Origin: Demequina sp. NBRC 110056 | Lineage (GTDB): Bacteria > Actinomycetota > Actinomycetes > Actinomycetales > Demequinaceae | Direction: 5' to 3' | Length of the DNA: 64,000 nt | Assembly (NCBI RefSeq): GCF_002090155.1 | Contig: NZ_BBRM01000003.1 | Location: 186,001-250,000 of the forward strand | In this document: in pieces, positions 17,535-26,883 of the stretch | Layout: each line of letters begins with the position of its first letter | Position numbering within the stretch: position 1 is the stretch's first letter | Position numbers and translations under genes: made by a program | Notes under the pieces: generated by a model | Databases searched by the model: none | Told to the model about the DNA's origin: nothing | What the model saw: only the letters and a program-made list of their open reading frames with translations

Positions 17535-17583
17535 CATTGTTCCGCAAAGGCGAGCCTTACCGCTGATCTACCGGGCATTTTGC

Positions 17584-17970
17584 TCACGGCGAGGGATTTA
17601 CGTCGCCCGCGTGTTCCTTTTCCACCTCAGCCCGACGCTGCGCGATGAACGCCTCGCGACGCGTGCGATACTCGGCCTCCACCACGGCGTCGTCCCAGCC
17701 GCACTCGAGCCCGTCCTTGGCGCCGAACCGCTCGAGGTGGCCCACCACGATGCCCATCGTGCGGTAGACGTGGTCCGGCTCCTCGCCGCTGATGGCGTAC
17801 TCGAGCGTCGAGGGCGTCACGGTGAGTGTCGCCACCACCTCCTCGTATCGCACCACGCCGCGCCCGTCCTCGAGCGTCACCTCAAGCTTCTCGCCCAGGT
17901 GGCTGGTGAGCTGCTTGAGGTAGCGCTGCCCGCGCTCGGTGCGAGCGCGCCCCGTCACGTCGATGGTCAT
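17584..17970 (-). CDS. DUF2218 domain protein
   Basis: 128 residues: RGQRYLKQLTSHLGEKLEVT, then GVVRYEEVVATLTVTPSTLEY and MGIVVGHLERFG, as in DUF2218 proteins that accompany siderophore uptake genes in actinobacteria. It lies 13 bp after the ATPase gene and is likely the last gene of the iron-uptake operon. Biochemical role unknown. Confidence 0.87.
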   Translation of the reverse strand: MTIDVTGRARTERGQRYLKQLTSHLGEKLEVTLEDGRGVVRYEEVVATLTVTPSTLEYAISGEEPDHVYRTMGIVVGHLERFGAKDGLECGWDDAVVEAEYRTRREAFIAQRRAEVEKEHAGDVNPSP

Positions 17971-17983
17971 GGTGTCCTCCTGA

Positions 17984-18742
17984 TCAGCGGTAGTACGCGG
18001 CGATGCGCTCGCCGTCGACCTCGTGCACGCGGAACTCCATGCCGTACACGTCCTCGAGCGCGGCCTCCGTGATGACCTCGGTGGGCGGCCCGTCCTGGAC
18101 CACGGCGCCGCCGCGCATCGCGATGATCCGGTCCGAGTACACGCTCGCGTAGTTGATGTCGTGCAGCACGAGCACGATGGACTTGCCGTGGTCGTCCGCG
18201 AGGGAGCGCAGCAGCCGCATGAGCCCCGTGGCGTGCACCATGTCGAGGTTGTTGAGGGGCTCGTCGAGCAGCACGTACCGGGTGTCCTGCGCTAGCACCA
18301 TCGCCACGAAGGCGCGCTGGCGCTGGCCTCCGGACAGCTGGTGGATGGGGCGGTCGGCGAGCTCCGCGAGGTCGCAGTACTCGATCGCGGAGGCGACCGC
18401 CTCGCGGCACTCCGGCGTGAGGCGTCCGTGCGAATGGGGGAAGCGTCCGAACTCGACGAGCTCGCGCACCGTGATGCGCGCGGTGAGGTGCTGGTCCTGA
18501 CGCAGAATGGACAGCCGCTTCGCGACCTCGCGGGATGGCGCCGAGAACACGTCCAGGCCCTCGACGGAGACGACGCCCGCATCGGCCCCCAGGATGCGGG
18601 AAACGATCGACAGCAGCGTGGACTTGCCCGCGCCGTTGGGGCCGATGATCGACGTCACTCCCGAGTCGGGCAGCGTGAGGGACACGGCGTCGACGACGGT
18701 CGCGTCGCCGTAGGACTTGGTGACGGAGTCGATGGCGATCAT
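17984..18742 (-). CDS. Iron-siderophore ABC transporter ATP-binding protein
   Basis: 252 residues of the FecE/FepC/YclP type. Walker A GPNGAGKS (near 34-41), Q-loop LRQDQHL, signature LSGGQRQRAF, Walker B YVLLDEPLNNLD, switch His in LVLHDINYAS. It energises the two permeases encoded just upstream; its start overlaps the preceding stop by 4 bp. Confidence 0.93.
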   Translation of the reverse strand: MIAIDSVTKSYGDATVVDAVSLTLPDSGVTSIIGPNGAGKSTLLSIVSRILGADAGVVSVEGLDVFSAPSREVAKRLSILRQDQHLTARITVRELVEFGRFPHSHGRLTPECREAVASAIEYCDLAELADRPIHQLSGGQRQRAFVAMVLAQDTRYVLLDEPLNNLDMVHATGLMRLLRSLADDHGKSIVLVLHDINYASVYSDRIIAMRGGAVVQDGPPTEVITEAALEDVYGMEFRVHEVDGERIAAYYR

Positions 18743-19815
18743 GCGTGGGCCTCCCGGAGCAGCAGGACGATGAAGTAGATGCCGCCCACGACGTTGATGA
18801 TCGCGCTGAGCGTGCCGTTGAAGTGCAGGACGTGCGCGAGCAGCGCCTGGCCGAGCACCAGCGCGAGCACGGAGATCAGTGCGGCGGCGGTGAGGTTGAT
18901 GACGTGACGGTGGGTGCGGGTGAGCTGGTAGGCGACGTTGGCCGCGAGCAGGCCCAGGAAGGTGATGGGCCCCACGAGCGCCGTCGAGACGGACACCAGG
19001 GCCGCGACGATCAGCAGCAGGGTGGTGACCGTGCGCTGATACGGCAGCCCCAGGGTGATCGCGCGCTCGCGGCCCAGGCCGAGCACGTCGAGCCGCGGCG
19101 CCATCCAGTAGACGGCGACGATGCCCGCGCCGAGCAGCACCGCCGCGATGCCGAGCAGGCCCGTGTCGATCGCGTTGAAGCTCGCGAACAGCTGGTCCAT
19201 GAGCGTGTCGAACTCGTTGGGGTTCATCACGCGGAACATGAACGAGGTGAGCGAGGAGAAGAAGGTGCCGGCGATCACGCCCACGAGCACCATCGTGTAC
19301 AGCCCTCGCGTGCCGTCGCCGAGCACCCAGCGGAACAGCGCGGTCGCGGCGCCCATCATGAGCCCGGCGTTGAGCGCGAACATCGCCAGAGGGTCGATCG
19401 CCTCCGCGGTCGCCGCGCCCAGGAAGAACACGAGCGTGGTCGCCACGAGGACGTACAGCGCGTCGAAGCCCATGATCGACGGCGTGAGGATGCGGTTCTG
19501 GGTGAGCGTCTGGAACACGACGGTGGACACGGCGATGGCGATGCCCACGACGGCGAGCGCGGCGACCTGCTCGAGGCGGCGAGGGAGCGCGAAGTCCCAG
19601 TGACCGTCGACGCCCCAGGTGAGGAACAGGGCGATCGCGCCGCCGAGCGCCAGCGCGAGACCCGCGAAGAGCAGCGCGGTCCGTCGCGACGGGTGGGCGT
19701 GCTCGGACGGTGCGGAGGGCCGATGCGCGCGCTCGGGGCCGACAGGGACCGTCGCCACGGTCTCGCGGGGGCTCGTCTCGGCGGGGCTCGACGACGTGCG
19801 CTCAGGCCGCGGCAT
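18739..19815 (-). CDS. Iron-siderophore ABC transporter permease (second)
   Basis: 358 residues, FecCD family (YclO-like). An unusual Pro/Ser-rich N-terminal tail of about 45 residues precedes the membrane domain. FecCD motifs: FQTLTQNRILTPSIMGFDALY, LGLGRERAITLGLPYQ (coupling helix contacting the ATPase) and VGPITFLGLLAAN. Overlaps the upstream permease gene by 14 bp. Confidence 0.92.
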   Translation of the reverse strand: MPRPERTSSSPAETSPRETVATVPVGPERAHRPSAPSEHAHPSRRTALLFAGLALALGGAIALFLTWGVDGHWDFALPRRLEQVAALAVVGIAIAVSTVVFQTLTQNRILTPSIMGFDALYVLVATTLVFFLGAATAEAIDPLAMFALNAGLMMGAATALFRWVLGDGTRGLYTMVLVGVIAGTFFSSLTSFMFRVMNPNEFDTLMDQLFASFNAIDTGLLGIAAVLLGAGIVAVYWMAPRLDVLGLGRERAITLGLPYQRTVTTLLLIVAALVSVSTALVGPITFLGLLAANVAYQLTRTHRHVINLTAAALISVLALVLGQALLAHVLHFNGTLSAIINVVGGIYFIVLLLREAHA

Positions 19816-20785
19816 AGGTGTTCCTCCTTCGCATGATGAGGACGAGGAACACGCCGGAGCCGATCACGCCGACGATGGTGCCGACGGCGATCTCGTAGGG
19901 GTAGATGAGGGTGCGGCCGAGGATGTCGCAGGCGAGCACCAGCGCCGCGCCCGTGAGCGCGGTCGTCGGCAGCACCCGGCGCAGGTTGTCGCCGAGCATG
20001 AGCGTGACGATGTTCGGCACGATCAGCCCGAGGAAGGGGATCGCACCCACCGTCACCACGACGACGGCGGTGACCATGGCGGCGATGACGAGCCCGGTGG
20101 TCATCCAGGCGCGGTAGTTCACGCCGATGTTGGTGGCGAACTCGCGGCCCATCCCCGCCGCGGTGAAACGGTTGGCGAACAGGTAGGCGATGAGCGCGAC
20201 GGCTCCGGCGAGCCACAGGGTCTCGTAGCGGCCCTGGATGACGCCGGAGAAGTCGCCGTTCATCCAGATGCTGAGCGTCTGCGTGAGGTTGAAGCGGTAG
20301 GCGATGAACTCGGCGATGGCCGCGAAGACCCCGCCCAGCACGAGCCCGACGAGCGGGACGAAGATGACGTCCTTGAACTGGATGCGCTGGATCACGCCGA
20401 TGAACAGCGCCGTGCCGGCGAGCGCGAACAGCATCGCGATGACGATCTTGACCATGATCGACGAGCCGGCGAAGGAGATGGTCGCGACGAGCAGGCCGAG
20501 GCCCGCGGCGTCGACGGTGCCTGCGGTGGACGGGGCGACGAACCGGTTGCGCGCGAGGTGCTGCATGATGAGGCCGGCCACCGCGAGCGCGGCGCCCGAC
20601 AGGATCAGCGCCGCGGTGCGCGGGACGCGGCTGACGGTGACCACCTGCCACGCCTCGGCGTCCGTGAAGAGCGCCCACACGTTCACGTCCGCGGCGCCCA
20701 GCAGCAGGGACACCACGGCCAGCAGCAGCACGAGCGCGGCCGCCGCCCAGGGGGCGACGGCCGCGAACGTCGTGCGTGCGGTCAT
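19802..20785 (-). CDS. Iron-siderophore ABC transporter permease (first)
   Basis: 327 residues, FecCD family (YclN-like). Motifs: RVPRTAALILSGAALAVAGL, LARNRFVAPSTAGTVDAAGL, coupling region EFATNIGVNYR and VGAIPFLGLIVPNI. It starts 7 bp after the binding-protein gene. ATG 20785 begins the first hydrophobic helix; the frame extends upstream without homology. Confidence 0.92.
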   Translation of the reverse strand: MTARTTFAAVAPWAAAALVLLLAVVSLLLGAADVNVWALFTDAEAWQVVTVSRVPRTAALILSGAALAVAGLIMQHLARNRFVAPSTAGTVDAAGLGLLVATISFAGSSIMVKIVIAMLFALAGTALFIGVIQRIQFKDVIFVPLVGLVLGGVFAAIAEFIAYRFNLTQTLSIWMNGDFSGVIQGRYETLWLAGAVALIAYLFANRFTAAGMGREFATNIGVNYRAWMTTGLVIAAMVTAVVVVTVGAIPFLGLIVPNIVTLMLGDNLRRVLPTTALTGAALVLACDILGRTLIYPYEIAVGTIVGVIGSGVFLVLIMRRRNTYAAA

Positions 20786-20792
20786 GAAGGGG

Positions 20793-21800
20793 TCAGCCGA
20801 CCAGCGAGCCGACCTCGTCGACGATGGTGCCCACCGAGGTGAGGCCGCCGTAGGACAGGTACCACTTGGCGGTGTCGACGTAGAGGATCTTGTCGTTGGT
20901 CGCGGCCGACGTGCCGGCGACGAGCTCGTTGTCGAGCACCGCCTCTGCGGCCTCTGCCTCGGTGCCGATCGCCGCGTCACGGTCGAGCACGATCAGCAGG
21001 TCCGGGTTCAGCTCGGCGATGTACTCGAACGACACGGCGTCGCCGTGGGTGTCGATCGCGACCTGCTCCGCGGCGGGCGTGACGCCCAGGAGGCCGTAGA
21101 CGAAGTCGAAGCGACCCTCCTCGGCGGGGCCGTACGCGGACACCTCGCCTGCGCTGGTCATCAGCACCAGGCCGGTGCCGGCGTCGGCGGCGTCGGCCGC
21201 GACGGCCTGGACGTCGGTCGTGACCTCGGCGATGGCCGCGGCGGCCTCGTCCTCGGCTCCGAAGATCTGGCCGAGCGCCGTGGTGTTCGCGGTGAAGGTC
21301 TCCTGGAAGGCCTGCGAGCCCCAGCCGAACGACAGGTCGATGGTGGGCGCGATGGCCTCCATCTCGGGCAGCGTGGCCGCGGAGCGGCCGCCGACGATGA
21401 TGAGGTCGGGCTCGAGGGCGTTGATGGCCTCGTAGTCCGGCTCGAACAGCGTGCCGGTGTTCGCGGCGCTCTCGGTGTAGCCCGCGAGGTAGTCGGGCAG
21501 CGCGTGGTGCGGGATGCCGGCGACGGCGTCGCCGGCGCCCAGCGCGTCGACGGTGTCGAGGATGCCGTGCTCGAAGATGACCACGGTCTCGGGCTGGAAC
21601 GGCACGGTGGCCTCGCCCTGAGCGGTCACGACGGTGACCTCGGTCGGGGCGGCCTCGGTGGTCTCCTCGACGACCTCCGCGAGGTCCTCGGCGGCGGGCT
21701 CGGCGGTCTCCTCGGACTCGGTGTCGGAGGCGCAGGCGGCGAGCGCGAGCACCGTCACGGCGGCGAGCGCGGGCAGGCGCAGGCGGGTGGCGACAGACAT
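20793..21800 (-). CDS. Siderophore-binding lipoprotein of an ABC importer
   Basis: 335 residues: signal peptide with lipobox LAAC (Cys23), an acidic linker, then a class III periplasmic-binding fold (ERVVIFEHG-like strand, ALEPDLIIVGGRSA, ELNPDLLIVLDRDAA). Order binding protein-permease-permease-ATPase matches the yclQNOP/fatBCD class that takes up catecholate siderophores; the exact ligand is not deducible. CTGGAGAA precedes the ATG. First gene of the operon. Confidence 0.92.
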   Translation of the reverse strand: MSVATRLRLPALAAVTVLALAACASDTESEETAEPAAEDLAEVVEETTEAAPTEVTVVTAQGEATVPFQPETVVIFEHGILDTVDALGAGDAVAGIPHHALPDYLAGYTESAANTGTLFEPDYEAINALEPDLIIVGGRSAATLPEMEAIAPTIDLSFGWGSQAFQETFTANTTALGQIFGAEDEAAAAIAEVTTDVQAVAADAADAGTGLVLMTSAGEVSAYGPAEEGRFDFVYGLLGVTPAAEQVAIDTHGDAVSFEYIAELNPDLLIVLDRDAAIGTEAEAAEAVLDNELVAGTSAATNDKILYVDTAKWYLSYGGLTSVGTIVDEVGSLVG

Positions 21801-21877
21801 GGATTCTCCAGGTGATGGTGGTGTGAAAGGACGTCGACGTCGCGCGCGGTTCGCCCTCGGCGGAACCGGCGCGAATT

Positions 21878-21908
21878 ACGCTAGCGGAAGGTTGCTAAAA
21901 AGCCAACA
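21878..21908 (-). promoter_or_regulatory. Promoter and candidate iron operator of the siderophore operon
   Basis: On the minus strand -35 TTGGCT (21901-21906) and -10 TAGCGT (21878-21883) are 17 bp apart. An imperfect inverted repeat, GGTTGCTAAAAAGCCAAC (21890-21907), covers the -35 and recalls DtxR/IdeR-type half-sites, though it is not a close match to the consensus. Iron repression is inferred mainly from gene content. Confidence 0.5.
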
Positions 21909-22157
21909 CCGCTGGTAGTTATCAAATCTGAGACAAACCGACGAGCGCATCGGCGCTCCGGGCGACGGCACGTCGCATGCCCAGGTGGGAACAAACCGGG
22001 GCGCGCCCGCGTCAGACACTGTGAACCTGCAACGGCGGGAGGCCGCGCAGCGCTTCGCACGAGAACACGTGGCGCCCGGTCCAGTTCCCCCCCTCAGCGG
22101 ACCGGGCGTCGCGTGTTGTCGTGCCCCGTAGGCTGAGGCGTGACGAGAGGAGCGACC

Positions 22158-22625
22158 ATGACCGCCCGCATCACCAAGTCCGACGCCGAGTGGCGAGCAG
22201 AGCTCAGCCCCGAGGAGTTCCACGTGCTGCGCGAGGCAGGCACGGAGCGCCCCTGGACCGGCGAGCTGCTCGACAACAAGCAGGACGGCGTCTACCGCTG
22301 TCGCGCGTGCGGCGCGGAGCTGTTCCGCTCGGACACCAAGTTCGACTCGCACTGCGGCTGGCCGTCGTTCTTCACCGCCGAGAACGACGCCGTCAACCTC
22401 TCGGAGGACCTCACGCTCGGCATGATCCGCACCGAGGTGCGCTGCGCGACGTGCGACTCGCACCTCGGGCACGTCTTCCCCGACGCGCCGCAGACGCCCA
22501 CCGGTGACCGGTTCTGCATCAACTCGGTGTCGCTGACCTTCGAAGGCGCCGATGCGGCGGAGGGCTCGGGCGGCGACGCTCGCTCCTCGCTGGGTGCGGA
22601 GGCCGAGACCACCGAGGACCGCTGA
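22158..22625 (+). CDS. msrB: Peptide-methionine (R)-S-oxide reductase MsrB
   Basis: 155 residues. Reduces methionine-R-sulfoxide in oxidised proteins. Zinc ligands are Cys48, Cys51 (CRAC), Cys96 and Cys99 (CATC); the catalytic Cys120 lies in [17 protein letters not shown] and LGHVFPDAP are family signatures. ATG 22158 follows GAGAGGAG; an in-frame GTG at 22140, 5 nt after TAGGCT, would add six residues. The last 25 residues are an Ala/Glu-rich extension. Confidence 0.95.
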   Translation: MTARITKSDAEWRAELSPEEFHVLREAGTERPWTGELLDNKQDGVYRCRACGAELFRSDTKFDSHCGWPSFFTAENDAVNLSEDLTLGMIRTEVRCATCDSHLGHVFPDAPQTPTGDRFCINSVSLTFEGADAAEGSGGDARSSLGAEAETTEDR

Positions 22626-22626
22626 C

Positions 22627-23256
22627 GTGGCCGAGCCGCGCTTCCGGCGTCCCGCCATGCTCGACATGGAGGAGGCCGAGCAGATCGAGGGGGACATCGA
22701 TCCCGCCGATCGCGCGCTCATCGCCCACGAGACCGCGCTCGCGCTGGTGTCGCAGGCGCGGGAGTCCTCGGACCCGACGCTGACCGCGCGCCTGGTGCGC
22801 CTGGTCGACGAGGAGGGCATCGACACCGTCGCCATGCTGTGGTCCAAGGCCGGCGCGCACACGCTGCCCGGCGCCCTGTGGCGGATCTACATGCTGCGCG
22901 AGTGGGTCAAGCACGACGCCGACGCGGTCGCCCGCTCGTACCACCACGGCGTCCACGCGGCGCACGTCCGCCACGCGATCGCCGGCGTCGAGGACCCGCC
23001 GGGACCCACCGAGGTGCGCGCGCTCGCGGACTCCGTGCTGTCGGGCGTGTTCTCGGGCGACCTCGCCGTCGCGCTCGAGCGCGCAGGAGCGTTCTGCCGC
23101 GTCGTCGCGACCGGCGCGGCGTACGAGGCCGAGTCCGACGATGGACACAACGACCGCCGGGCCCACCAGACCGCGCTGCGCGCCGCGCAGCTGCTGCGCA
23201 CCGGCGAGGACCTCGAGCGCTGCGCCGCCATGTGGCGCGAGGACCGCCTGGACTGA
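22627..23256 (+). CDS. Conserved actinobacterial protein, unknown function
   Basis: 209 residues, mainly helical, beginning EPRFRRPAMLDMEEAEQIEG. I recall close relatives in Cellulomonas-type genomes, sometimes mislabelled as RNA polymerase beta; no polymerase motif is present. It starts 1 bp after the msrB stop (GTG 22627), so it is co-transcribed. Segments TLPGALWRIYMLREWV and VALERAGAFCRVVATGA are notable conserved-looking helices. Confidence 0.8.
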   Translation: MAEPRFRRPAMLDMEEAEQIEGDIDPADRALIAHETALALVSQARESSDPTLTARLVRLVDEEGIDTVAMLWSKAGAHTLPGALWRIYMLREWVKHDADAVARSYHHGVHAAHVRHAIAGVEDPPGPTEVRALADSVLSGVFSGDLAVALERAGAFCRVVATGAAYEAESDDGHNDRRAHQTALRAAQLLRTGEDLERCAAMWREDRLD

Positions 23257-23312
23257 CGCACAGGCGACGGAGGCGGCCGAGCCGAGACCGCATCGGCTCC
23301 ACCCACCCCCGC

Positions 23313-23371
23313 GAGAGTGGGCCCATTTTCATCGGCAGAGCGCCGTTCGCGATGAATGTGGGCCCATTTTC
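23313..23371. repeat. Paired-palindrome repeat, copy 1
   Basis: Two palindromes, GAGAGTGGGCCCATTTTC (23313-23330) and GAATGTGGGCCCATTTTC (23354-23371), begin 41 bp apart in the gap between convergent genes. It follows a CGCATCGGC 9-mer. Slightly decayed relative to the copies at 31.3, 38.6 and 56.6 kb. Confidence 0.9.
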
Positions 23372-23399
23372 GTCGGGAAGGGCGGGGGCGTAGAGTGGT

Positions 23400-23491
23400 G
23401 GAGGACATCGGACTGCGGTAGCCCCGGGCTCCAACATCAGCCGCCACGAGCGGCCTTCGCGCCGACTGGCGCTCCCAGTCCGATGTCCTTC
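23400..23491 (+). ncRNA. Candidate structured RNA (16-bp closing stem, internal hairpins)
   Basis: GGAGGACATCGGACTG (23400-23415) pairs with CAGTCCGATGTCCTTC (23476-23491), 16 pairs with one G-U. Inside are two 5-bp hairpins: GCCGC-CACGA-GCGGC and GCGCC-GACT-GGCGC. TAGAGT at 23391-23396 would start transcription at about the base of the stem. The gap lies between convergent genes and encodes no protein. It does not match tRNA, SRP RNA or an integron attC as far as I can tell. Confidence 0.45.
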
Positions 23492-23527
23492 ATCTCCCGG
23501 CCGTGAGGGGCCGATGCGCGGGCTGGC

Positions 23528-24499
23528 CTATGGGTGGACCTGCAGCAGGTGCGTCTCGATCGCGGTGACGCGGGGGCCCGACTCGGTGTCGAGGACGTGG
23601 GCGATGAGGACGCCGCCCGCGGGCAGGTACGGGTTCTTCCGCGGCAGTGCTCCGCGCGTGTACGGACGCGTCGCGGCGCGGATCATCTCGACGATGGTCG
23701 GCAGCGTCGGCCGGTGCGCGCACACCAGCTGGCCCGCGGGCTTGTCGAGGAGCTTGACGAAGGTCTTGGCGGTATCGAGCGGCTTCGCGGCGTGCCCGGG
23801 CTCCGTCAGCGGCTTGTAGGTCTTGATGTCGATGCCGGCCGCCTCGGCGTAGGGCTCGACCGTCGCCATGCACCGTCGCGCCGGCGACGACGACACCCGC
23901 CGCGCGCCGAAGGCCGCGAACAGCGGCACCAGCTGCTCCGCGCGCCGCTCGCCCGCCGCGGTGATGGGGCGGTCGATGTCCTCGCCGGACCACGCCTTCC
24001 GGCGCTTGGCGCGCGCGTGGCGCACGAGCACGAACGCGCGGGTGTCGAGGCGCTCGTTCTCGTACGCCTCGACGAGCACCTCGAGCGGCCTGAGGTCGTC
24101 GCGGAAGGTGATCTTCTTGCGCGCCTCCTCGACCGTGAGCCAGCGGGTCTTGTCGATCTCGTGCTTGGAGGCGTCCTTGACCTTGGGGCGGGCCTTGACC
24201 GGCCCTGCCGAGGTCGACGCGACGTGCGCCGCCCAGTACTTCACGACCTTGGTCTTGCCGCCCACGGGGTAGCGCAGGGTGGGCAGCGGCTGGCCGAGCA
24301 CCACTTGCTTGCCCGTCTCCTCGGCGACCTCGCGGATCGCGCACGCCGGCAGGGTCTCGCCCTTGTCGAGCTTGCCCTTGGGCCACGACCAGTCGTTGTA
24401 CCGGGGCCGATGCACGGCGAGCACCTGCAGCTCGCCATCGCGGATGCGCCAGACCAAGGCGCCGGCCGCGATGACGGTGCCGAGCGGGTAGCGCCTCAC
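23528..24499 (-). CDS. mutT1: MutT1-type NUDIX hydrolase fused to histidine phosphatase
   Basis: 323 residues. N-terminal NUDIX domain with the complete box [20 protein letters not shown] then TG; C-terminal SixA/phosphoglycerate-mutase-like domain starting [12 protein letters not shown] with a second His in VCAHRPTLP. Mycobacterial MutT1 has the same two domains and cleans 8-oxo-dGTP and diadenosine polyphosphates. GTG 24499 overlaps the ppk stop by 4 bp; ppk1 neighbours mutT1 in M. tuberculosis as well. Confidence 0.92.
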   Translation of the reverse strand: MRRYPLGTVIAAGALVWRIRDGELQVLAVHRPRYNDWSWPKGKLDKGETLPACAIREVAEETGKQVVLGQPLPTLRYPVGGKTKVVKYWAAHVASTSAGPVKARPKVKDASKHEIDKTRWLTVEEARKKITFRDDLRPLEVLVEAYENERLDTRAFVLVRHARAKRRKAWSGEDIDRPITAAGERRAEQLVPLFAAFGARRVSSSPARRCMATVEPYAEAAGIDIKTYKPLTEPGHAAKPLDTAKTFVKLLDKPAGQLVCAHRPTLPTIVEMIRAATRPYTRGALPRKNPYLPAGGVLIAHVLDTESGPRVTAIETHLLQVHP

Positions 24500-26787
24500 T
24501 TGCGCTTGGCCCTCCGCTTGGGCTGGCGCTTGATGTAGGTGGCCTGGAGGTCCTTGAGGCGGGTGCCGTCCTCGGCCGCGGCGCTGCGCGTCCACGACCC
24601 GTCCGATCCCAGCTCCCACGCGATGAAGTCGTCCGACATCGCCATCGCGATGTTGCTGAGCAGGAAGTCCTTCTGCTGGTCGGACGCGATGGAGATGAGC
24701 GTCTCGATCCGGCGGTCGAGGTTGCGGTGCATGAGATCGGCCGAGCCGATGAACACCTCGGGGTCGCCGCCGTTGCCGAAGGCGTAGACCCGCGAGTGCT
24801 CGAGGAACCGGCCGAGGATCGAGCGGACCCTGATGTTCTCGCTGAGCCCCTCGACCCCGGGTCGCAGCGCGCAGATGCCGCGGACCACGAGGTCGACCTT
24901 CACGCCGGCCTGCGACGCGCGGTACAGGGCGTCGATGGTCTTCTCGTCGACCACCGAGTTGACCTTGATCCGCACCCACGCGTCCTCGCCGGCTCGCGCC
25001 CGCTCGGCCTCGGCGTCGATGCGCTGGATGAGGCCCAGGCGCACCCCGGTGGGGGCGACGATGAGGCGACGGAAGCGCGCCTTGGGCGCGTACCCGGAGA
25101 GCTGGTTGAACAGCTTCGTGAGGTCGGCGCCCACGGCGTCGTCCCTGGTGAGCAGGCCGTAGTCCTCGTACAGGCGCGCGGTCTTGGGGTGGTAGTTGCC
25201 GGTGCCGACGTGGCAGTACCGGACCAGCCCCTCGTCCTCCTGGCGCACCACGAGCGAGAGCTTGCAGTGCGTCTTGAGGCCCACGAGGCCGTAGACGACG
25301 TGCACTCCGGCCTTCTCCAGCTTGCGCGCCCACGAGATGTTCTGCTGCTCGTCGAAGCGGGCCTTGATCTCGACCAGCGCCAGGACCTGCTTGCCGTTGC
25401 GGGCCGCCTCGATGAGGGCGTCCACGATGGGGCTGTCGCCCGAGGTGCGGTAGAGGGTCTGCTTGATCGCGAGCACGCGCGGGTCGACCGCGGCCTGCGC
25501 GAGGAAGGCCTGCACGGAGGTCGAGAAGGAGTCGTACGGGTGGTGCAGCAGGATGTCGCCGCGACGGATCGCGTCGAACACGTTCTGCTCGTCCGCGGTC
25601 TCGACGGGCGCGAGCTGGTGGTGCGTCGTCGGGCGGAACGCCGGGAACTGGAGCCGCGGACGGTCGAGGTCGGCGATGACGTTGAGGCCGGTGAGGTCCA
25701 GCGGCGCGGGCAGGTGGAACACGTCGTGCTCGGTGATGCCGAGCTCGCGCACCAGCAGGTCGCGCACGTTGCTGGGCAGGTCCTGCGCCACCTCGAGGCG
25801 GACCGCGGGCCCGAAGCGGCGCCGCAGCAGCTCGCGCTCCATGGCCTTGAGGAGGTTCTCGGCGTCGTCCTCCTCGACCTCCACGTCCTCGTTGCGGGTG
25901 ACGCGGAAGGTGTAGCTCGACAGCACCTCCATGCCGGGGAACAGGTAGTCGAGGTGCTCGGCGATGACGTCCTCGAGCGGCACGAAGCTGCGGGGCTCGT
26001 CGGACAGCGCCGAGGCGTCCGTCACCTGGGCGGCGTGACCGGCCGAGTCGACGGACAGGAACCGGGGAAGGGTCTCGGGCACCTTGACGCGGGCGAAGAA
26101 CTGCTTGCCGGTGTCGGGGTCGCGCAGCTCCACGGCGAGGTTGAGGGACAGGCCCGAGATGTAGGGGAAGGGGTGCGCCGGGTCGACGGCGAGCGGAGTC
26201 AGCACCGGGAAGATGTCGGAGCGGTACAGCTTGCGCAGTCGCTCGCGCTCGTCCTCCTCGAGGTCCGTGATGTGGACCAGGTGGATGCCCTGCTCCTGCA
26301 GCTGCGGACGGACCGAGTCCTCGAACACGTCCGCGTGACGATCCATGAGCTGGTGGGCGCGATCGGTGAGGGCCTCGACCAGGCGCGTGGGGCTCATGCC
26401 CGTCGCGCTCGGGACGGCGAAGCCCGCGGCGATGCGGCGCTTGAGGCCGGCGACGCGGACCATGAAGAACTCGTCGAGGTTCGACGCGAAGATCGCGAGG
26501 AACCGCGCGCGCTCGAGCAGCGGCGTCTCCTCGTCCTCGGCGAGCTCCAGCACGCGCTCGTTGAACGCGAGCCAGGACAGCTCGCGGTCGAGGTAGCGGT
26601 CCTCGGGCAGCGGCTCGTCCGACGGGTCCTCGTCGTCGTGGTGGTCCTCGAACGGAGGCGTCTGCACGCTCAGCTCCTGGGCGATCGCGCTCGGCGCGGC
26701 AGGCTCGTCGGCCGCCGGCAGGGGAGCGGGCTCGGTGCGGTCGAGATCGTCGGTGGTCACGCTGTCGGTGCTGGTGCCCTCGTGCAT
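24496..26787 (-). CDS. ppk: Polyphosphate kinase 1
   Basis: 763 residues. Makes polyphosphate from ATP. After a variable acidic N-terminus, the PPK1 N domain starts at [20 protein letters not shown]. Catalytic histidine in [13 protein letters not shown] (near residue 507) and the second conserved His in [15 protein letters not shown] (near 526). [14 protein letters not shown] is the second PLD-like half. ATG 26787 (MHEGTSTDS) is chosen; no strong ribosome site is seen. First gene of the ppk-mutT1 operon. Confidence 0.95.
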   Translation of the reverse strand: MHEGTSTDSVTTDDLDRTEPAPLPAADEPAAPSAIAQELSVQTPPFEDHHDDEDPSDEPLPEDRYLDRELSWLAFNERVLELAEDEETPLLERARFLAIFASNLDEFFMVRVAGLKRRIAAGFAVPSATGMSPTRLVEALTDRAHQLMDRHADVFEDSVRPQLQEQGIHLVHITDLEEDERERLRKLYRSDIFPVLTPLAVDPAHPFPYISGLSLNLAVELRDPDTGKQFFARVKVPETLPRFLSVDSAGHAAQVTDASALSDEPRSFVPLEDVIAEHLDYLFPGMEVLSSYTFRVTRNEDVEVEEDDAENLLKAMERELLRRRFGPAVRLEVAQDLPSNVRDLLVRELGITEHDVFHLPAPLDLTGLNVIADLDRPRLQFPAFRPTTHHQLAPVETADEQNVFDAIRRGDILLHHPYDSFSTSVQAFLAQAAVDPRVLAIKQTLYRTSGDSPIVDALIEAARNGKQVLALVEIKARFDEQQNISWARKLEKAGVHVVYGLVGLKTHCKLSLVVRQEDEGLVRYCHVGTGNYHPKTARLYEDYGLLTRDDAVGADLTKLFNQLSGYAPKARFRRLIVAPTGVRLGLIQRIDAEAERARAGEDAWVRIKVNSVVDEKTIDALYRASQAGVKVDLVVRGICALRPGVEGLSENIRVRSILGRFLEHSRVYAFGNGGDPEVFIGSADLMHRNLDRRIETLISIASDQQKDFLLSNIAMAMSDDFIAWELGSDGSWTRSAAAEDGTRLKDLQATYIKRQPKRRAKRK

Positions 26788-26864
26788 GTGCCCATCGTGG
26801 CACGCGCGCGCGGGTGCGACCACCCCTCAGGATCGTCCGCGTGGATGATGGACGCGCCACGAAG

Positions 26865-26882
26865 TTTCAGTTAGAACTGAAA
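26865..26882 (+). promoter_or_regulatory. Perfect 18-bp operator over the -10 of the GbsR/MarR-type gene
   Basis: TTTCAGTTAGAACTGAAA has perfect 8-bp arms around AG. TAGAAC inside it (26872-26877) is a -10 element 6 nt before the GTG start; TGGACG at 26849-26854 is a plausible -35 at 17 bp. The symmetry suggests autorepression by the encoded regulator. Confidence 0.8.
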
Positions 26883-26883
26883 T

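Noticed and set aside
18745-20842. Long plus-strand frames of 360-400 codons across the permease genes
   Set aside because: Asp/Glu/Arg/His-rich translations opposite FecCD permeases with intact motifs; shadow frames.
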